Assembly: GCF_000518265.1 (NCBI RefSeq)
Contig: NZ_JADG01000004.1
Location: forward strand, 980,563 to 1,044,562
Source: Actinomadura oligospora ATCC 43269
GTDB lineage: Bacteria; Actinomycetota; Actinomycetes; Streptosporangiales; Streptosporangiaceae
DNA length: 64,000 nt
Direction: 5' to 3'
The notes beneath the pieces were generated by a model. It worked only from the letters and a program-made list of their open reading frames with translations, searched no databases and was not told where the DNA came from. Shown here piece after piece: positions 60,726-64,000 of the stretch (position 1 is its first letter; every line of letters begins with the position of its first letter). The position numbers and the translations under genes were made by a program.

Positions 60726-61793
60726 ATGGCCCTGCTCACAGCGCTGATCATCTGTGTACTGACCGTATCCGGCCCCGCCCCGGCCGCCTTCGGACCGTCC
60801 GGCCCGCTCGCCTCGGCGCATCCGCCGCCGTCCGGATTTGTCACCGTCAAGCCCTCTATCACGCGCGGTACGGCCTTACCTGAGGTGATCGGGTCGGGTG
60901 CTCCGGCTGCGGTTGGCAGACTTCCCGCCAGTGCGGCGGTCAAGGACGGTGGCGCCGAAACCGCCCCGTCTGAGGCCTCCTGGCGATGGCCGTTGGGCCC
61001 GCCTGTCCCGGCGGTGGCGCGCGGGTTCAGCCCACCAACGTCCCCATGGCTCCCCGGTCACCGCGGCGTCGATCTTGTGGCTTCCCCTGGGGATCCTGTG
61101 TACGCGGCCGGGCCAGGGCGCGTTTCGTATGCGGGTGCCCTGGCCGGGCGGGACGTCGTGGCGATCACCCATGGAGAGCTGCGAACCACCTACCTGCCGG
61201 TTCGTCCTGCCGTCCCGGTGGGACGCGACGTCCCGGCAGGCGCCCGTATCGGAACCATGGAGGCCATGCCGTCGCCGCCTCACTGCACGCAGGCGTGCCT
61301 GCACTGGGGACTGCTACGCGGCACGACCTACCTTGATCCACTGGCTCTCGTGCGTCCGATCGTCCGCCTACTGCCTCTATGGCAACCGGGTCCCGCACCT
61401 GGTCTTCTCGGGCTCACTGCCCCTCCGGACCTATTTCCCTCACCTGACCGGCAAGCTCTTCCTGACCAGCGGCTCCTCCAGGACAGTCAGCCACCGGTAG
61501 CGCTGGATGAACGCCCGTCCACACACCGTGAGACGCCGGAGATCGAGAAGCACCATCCGCCGGGGGACGATCGTTCGCTGAATCCCGCCCTCCGGGGAGC
61601 CTCAACGATCGCTGCGGGCACCTTGACCTGCCTGGTCCTCGCCCTGTCGCTGGCCCTGGCACGCCGCGCACGGGCACGCCCGCGTTCCCATCCTGATGAA
61701 CCGCCCGGGCAACAGCAGCCTCCGCCGAACGTGATCGATCTTGCTCATGAACGCCGCCTCCGCCGTCCACCGGCACCGCAACATCACCAGTAG
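60726..61793 (+). CDS. M23-family (LytM-type) metallopeptidase homologue, C-terminal membrane segment
   Basis: 355 residues. N-terminal signal sequence (LLTALIICVLTVSGPAPAA). LytM/M23 core at ~87-210: GHRGVDLVASPGDPVYAAGPGRVSYAG supplies His and Asp ligands; the later HxH is reduced to LHWGL, where only one His is obvious, as in many actinobacterial homologues. A Pro-rich stretch, a second hydrophobic helix (AAGTLTCLVLALSLALA, ~295-312) and a basic tail follow. Activity on peptidoglycan is uncertain. Confidence 0.75.
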   Translation: MALLTALIICVLTVSGPAPAAFGPSGPLASAHPPPSGFVTVKPSITRGTALPEVIGSGAPAAVGRLPASAAVKDGGAETAPSEASWRWPLGPPVPAVARGFSPPTSPWLPGHRGVDLVASPGDPVYAAGPGRVSYAGALAGRDVVAITHGELRTTYLPVRPAVPVGRDVPAGARIGTMEAMPSPPHCTQACLHWGLLRGTTYLDPLALVRPIVRLLPLWQPGPAPGLLGLTAPPDLFPSPDRQALPDQRLLQDSQPPVALDERPSTHRETPEIEKHHPPGDDRSLNPALRGASTIAAGTLTCLVLALSLALARRARARPRSHPDEPPGQQQPPPNVIDLAHERRLRRPPAPQHHQ

Positions 61794-61820
61794 GTGATGT
61801 TGCGGCGCGCGAGATCACGG

Positions 61821-62777
61821 TCAGTCCACGACGCCGCGGGGGTGGGCCTGACGGTGGACCTGTTTGAGGCGCTCGACGGAGACGTGGGTGTAGAGCTGCG
61901 TCGTCTGAAGGGAGGCGTGACCAAGAATCTCCTGGACACTGCGCAGGTCGGCCCCGCCTTCGAGGAGGTGGGTCGCTGCGGAGTGGCGTAGGCCGTGAGG
62001 GGCCATGTCCGGCATCTCTCCGACCTCCGCGATGCGCGAATGGACGACCCGCCTGGCGCTGGTGGCGTGCAGGCGGCCTCCGCGAACCCCCAGAAAGAGC
62101 GCCGGTCCGCTGGCCTCCGTCACGAGGTTCGGACGTCCTGCCCGGAGCCAGTCCCCCAGGGCCCGGAGGGCCGGCTCGCCCAGCGGCACCATGCGCTCTT
62201 TCGCGCCTTTACCGAAGACGCGCACTGTCTTGCGACTCGAGTCGATGTCGTCGATATCGAGTCCGCACAGCTCACTGACGCGCATGCCCGTGCCGTACAG
62301 GACCTCCAGGATCGCGAGGTCACGTAGACCGGTCGGCCCGGTGACGTCCATCTCGTCCAGAAGGCGACCCGCATCGTCCTGGGCCAGCACGGTCGGAAGG
62401 TCGCGCGTCCGCTTCGGCGTGCCCAGAAGCGGCCCGGGATCGCTCGGGAGAACGCCACGCCGATGCAGCCATCGGGTGAACGTCCTCGCGGCGGCGGTGC
62501 GCCTCGCCAGAGTGGCCCGCGCGAGGCCCATCGCGTACTGGCGCGCGAGCCATGCCCTCAGGACGTTCACGTCCAGGTCAGCAGGCCCAGAAAGCCCGAC
62601 AGTGGCTCCATAGCGCGACAGATCCCGGAGATCCCCCAGGTACGCGCGCAGCGTGTGCTCTGAGACGTCCCGCTCCGCCTTCAGGAACTTCGCGAACTCG
62701 GGGAGCACCTCGTCCAGTACCCCGGGGACGGTTCCCTCGTCCTCGGGCCAGTCCCCGTCGCGCTCCTCAGTGCTCAC
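61821..62777 (-). CDS. xerC: Tyrosine recombinase XerC-like
   Basis: 318 residues from the GTG at 62777; a TTG at 62813 is possible, and neither has a strong ribosome site. SAM-like N-terminal domain (FAKFLKAERDVSEHTLRAYLGDL). Catalytic residues complete: Arg in YGTGMRVSEL, Lys in GKGAKERMVPL, HxxR in HGLRHSAATHLL, His in LGHASLQTT, Tyr in LYTHV. Resolves chromosome dimers at dif with XerD-like partners. Normal chromosomal locus beside comM/yraN genes. Confidence 0.88.
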   Translation of the reverse strand: MSTEERDGDWPEDEGTVPGVLDEVLPEFAKFLKAERDVSEHTLRAYLGDLRDLSRYGATVGLSGPADLDVNVLRAWLARQYAMGLARATLARRTAAARTFTRWLHRRGVLPSDPGPLLGTPKRTRDLPTVLAQDDAGRLLDEMDVTGPTGLRDLAILEVLYGTGMRVSELCGLDIDDIDSSRKTVRVFGKGAKERMVPLGEPALRALGDWLRAGRPNLVTEASGPALFLGVRGGRLHATSARRVVHSRIAEVGEMPDMAPHGLRHSAATHLLEGGADLRSVQEILGHASLQTTQLYTHVSVERLKQVHRQAHPRGVVD

Positions 62778-63179
62778 AACCGCCACGTTGCGTCCCACAA
62801 CGACCGAAATCAAGCACCGGCACGTCCACGAATCTCACAACAGGGCATTCGGGCCAGCCAGGCCCGCCCCTTCCCGACCGTGTGAGGCGTGCCCGCAGGC
62901 AGCACGGTAGGCGGAAGATGGCGGGTCAGGGTTCGCCCCACGAGGAACCCCAACTCCAGCAGCCTCGCGAACCGCCACTCCAGTGGCTTCGCCCTTTGCC
63001 TCCCACCTGTTCGGCCCCCTCCACACCATGGCGTTGGCGCCTTGGCGCTTAGCACTTGGCGCCTTGGCGCGCGGGCGCGCATTAGCAGCACGCCGATTCC
63101 TCCGAGTTATCCACAGAACGTCGTTCGGCTATTGCTCAGTGCGGCCGGGCGGCATCTTCGGAAGCCGGAGGTGAGGCCG
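62778..63179. other. Upstream region of xerC and yraN with repeats
   Basis: About 400 bp with no credible gene. It contains the direct repeat TTGGCGCCTTGGCGC (63034, 63056) and a DnaA-box-like TTATCCACAG (63107-63116). GGAGGTGAGGCCG at 63168-63179 supplies the yraN ribosome site. Confidence 0.6.
63034..63070 (+). repeat. 15-bp direct repeat TTGGCGCCTTGGCGC
   Basis: Two perfect copies at 63034-63048 and 63056-63070 separated by TTAGCAC. Each contains the palindrome GGCGCC, and a further CGCGCGGGCGCGC palindrome follows. A possible operator for yraN-comM. Confidence 0.85.
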
Positions 63180-63533
63180 ATGAACGGCAATCAAGTGCTC
63201 GGACGACGGGGCGAGGACGCGGCGGCCGCGTACCTGGAGCGTCTCGGATGGAACGTGCTCGACCGGAACTGGCGGTGTTCGGAAGGCGAGCTCGACATCG
63301 TCGCCTACGACGGCCGGCGGCATGTCGCCTGCGAGGTGAAGACCCGCCGGTCGAAGGCGTTCGGTGACCCGCTCGAAGCGATCACCGAACGCAAGGCGAC
63401 GCGGTTACGGAAGCTGGCGCTGCGCTGGGCCGCGGCGAACCGCGTTCCGGGCTCCCGGATCCAGGTGGACGTCATCGCCCTGGTCTGTGAGGGCGAGGGC
63501 TTCGCCCTGGAGCACCTGCGGGAGGTGTGCTGA
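63180..63533 (+). CDS. yraN: UPF0102 (YraN) endonuclease-like protein
   Basis: 117 residues, complete. GRRGEDAAAAYLERLGWNVLDRNWRC, then the nuclease-like GELDIVAYDG...CEVKTRRS (E-x-D...ExK arrangement) and ALRWAAANRVPGSRIQVDVIAL. Holliday-junction-resolvase fold, function not established. Its stop touches the comM ATG (TGAATG). Confidence 0.93.
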   Translation: MNGNQVLGRRGEDAAAAYLERLGWNVLDRNWRCSEGELDIVAYDGRRHVACEVKTRRSKAFGDPLEAITERKATRLRKLALRWAAANRVPGSRIQVDVIALVCEGEGFALEHLREVC

Positions 63534-63803
63534 ATGACGCTCGCCAAGACGCGCTCCGTGTCGCTCGTGGGAGTGGACGGCTTCGTGGTGGACGTCGAGG
63601 CGGCCATCACGAGCGGTGTCCCGGGGCTCCATCTGGTCGGGCTTCCCGACGCCGCCCTGAACGAGGCCCGCGACCGGGTCCGCGCCGCGATCTACAACTC
63701 CGGCGAGGACTGGCCCTACCAGAAGCGTTGGCAACCAGTACCCTACCACGGGCACAGGAGGAACCGTAGGTGGAACGACGACGCAAGGCCATCGGAGCAG
63801 TGA
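63534..63803 (+). pseudogene. comM: 5' fragment of comM/yifB, disrupted by a mobile element
   Basis: The first ~60 codons are normal YifB/ComM (MTLAKTRSVSLVGVDGFVVD, EAAITSGVPGLHLVGLPDAA, VRAAIYNSGEDWP). After NSGEDWP, where intact proteins continue into RRITVGLSPA-like sequence, the frame reads unrelated residues and stops at 63803. The ATPase (Mg-chelatase-like) domain is absent. The break, near 63,706-63,720, coincides with the start of a serine-recombinase gene, indicating integration. The protein, implicated in DNA branch migration during transformation in other bacteria, would be lost while the element is integrated. Confidence 0.88.
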
Positions 63804-64000
63804 GGCTCTCAAGTCTCACAGAGGAGACGACCTCACCAGAGCGGCAGAAGGAAGCGGAGGAGAACTGGGCGAGGGCCAACAACACCGACATCATCGGCTG
63901 GGCTATCGACCTGGACGTGTCGGCGAGCATCCCCCCGCATGAGCGCCCGGAACTGGGAGCGTGGCTGGAGCGGCACAACGAGTACGACCTCATCATCTGG
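63715..64000 (+). mobile_element. Left end of a second integrated element inside comM
   Basis: Begins at the point where comM loses similarity and carries a recombinase gene at its very end, the normal layout of serine-integrase phages and conjugative elements. It runs beyond the window; only attL and the first ~285 bp are visible. The attachment core should lie in 63,700-63,730. Confidence 0.8.
63770..64000 (+). CDS. Large serine recombinase (integrase), N-terminal part
   Basis: 77 codons visible, running off the edge. GTG at 63770 with AGGAGG (63756-63761) 8 nt upstream. Resolvase N-terminal domain: IGAVRLSSLTEETTSPERQ, with Ser14 as probable nucleophile after Arg12, followed by IIGWAIDLDVSAS and the ERPELGAWL segment, then LIIW leading into the usual KLDRLSR motif outside the window. 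Would mediate attP x attB recombination. Confidence 0.9.
   Translation, partial: MERRRKAIGAVRLSSLTEETTSPERQKEAEENWARANNTDIIGWAIDLDVSASIPPHERPELGAWLERHNEYDLIIW

Overview
The window is high-GC actinobacterial chromosome. The codon bias, the rpsB-tsf-pyrH-frr-cdsA-rlmN core block, DUF397/XRE-DUF5753 regulators, twin-arginine signals and several leaderless start signals all fit Actinomycetota. An Actinomadura/Streptosporangiales-type genome is my guess, not something the sequence proves. No tRNA, rRNA, CRISPR array or insertion sequence was seen.

Region 0.3-6.3 kb holds a PucR regulator, a Tat-exported spermidine-dehydrogenase-like flavoprotein, an atypical SDR, a decapitated acyltransferase and an HTH-less WYL protein. 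Region 6.4-17.5 kb is the most system-like part. Seven genes, joined mostly by 4-bp start/stop overlaps, encode a coiled-coil protein, a PknG-like kinase, a PP2C phosphatase, a VWA protein, a zinc-ribbon/FHA protein, a GlnX-like membrane sensor and a GlnH-like lipoprotein. A membrane-anchored coiled-coil gene follows. Together they look like an enlarged PknG-GlnX-GlnH sensing relay with its own phosphatase and phosphopeptide reader.

Region 18-29 kb holds small housekeeping genes and then polyamine utilisation: potABCD uptake, a DAO-type oxidase, an aminobutyraldehyde dehydrogenase and a divergent Lrp regulator. It connects functionally with the oxidase and PucR at the left end. Between 26 and 34 kb several tracts are low-complexity or repeat-expanded: a 14-bp tandem array, a C-rich repeat field, a long PTSA-rich insert in an ABC ATPase and a long insert in a DUF1963 protein.

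From about 34.3 to 49.7 kb lies an actinomycete integrative and conjugative element (AICE): tyrosine integrase, excisionase, RepSA-like initiator, FtsK/TraB-like translocase, small Spd-like membrane proteins and a KorSA-like GntR regulator with a repeat-rich operator. It also has an accessory set: two RNAP alpha-CTD-like proteins, an RsbW-like ATPase, XRE/DUF397 and a phosphotransferase. Its ends are not defined, and no tRNA attachment site is visible.

Region 49.8-63.5 kb is conserved chromosome: a DivIVA-repeat protein, rlmN, a FadR-type regulator divergent from an aminopeptidase P gene, a secreted tripeptidyl-peptidase-like hydrolase, cdsA-frr-pyrH-tsf-rpsB, an M23 peptidase, xerC and yraN. 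At the right edge comM (yifB) is broken after about 60 codons and a large-serine-recombinase gene begins just inside, so a second mobile element appears to be integrated in comM and to run out of the window.
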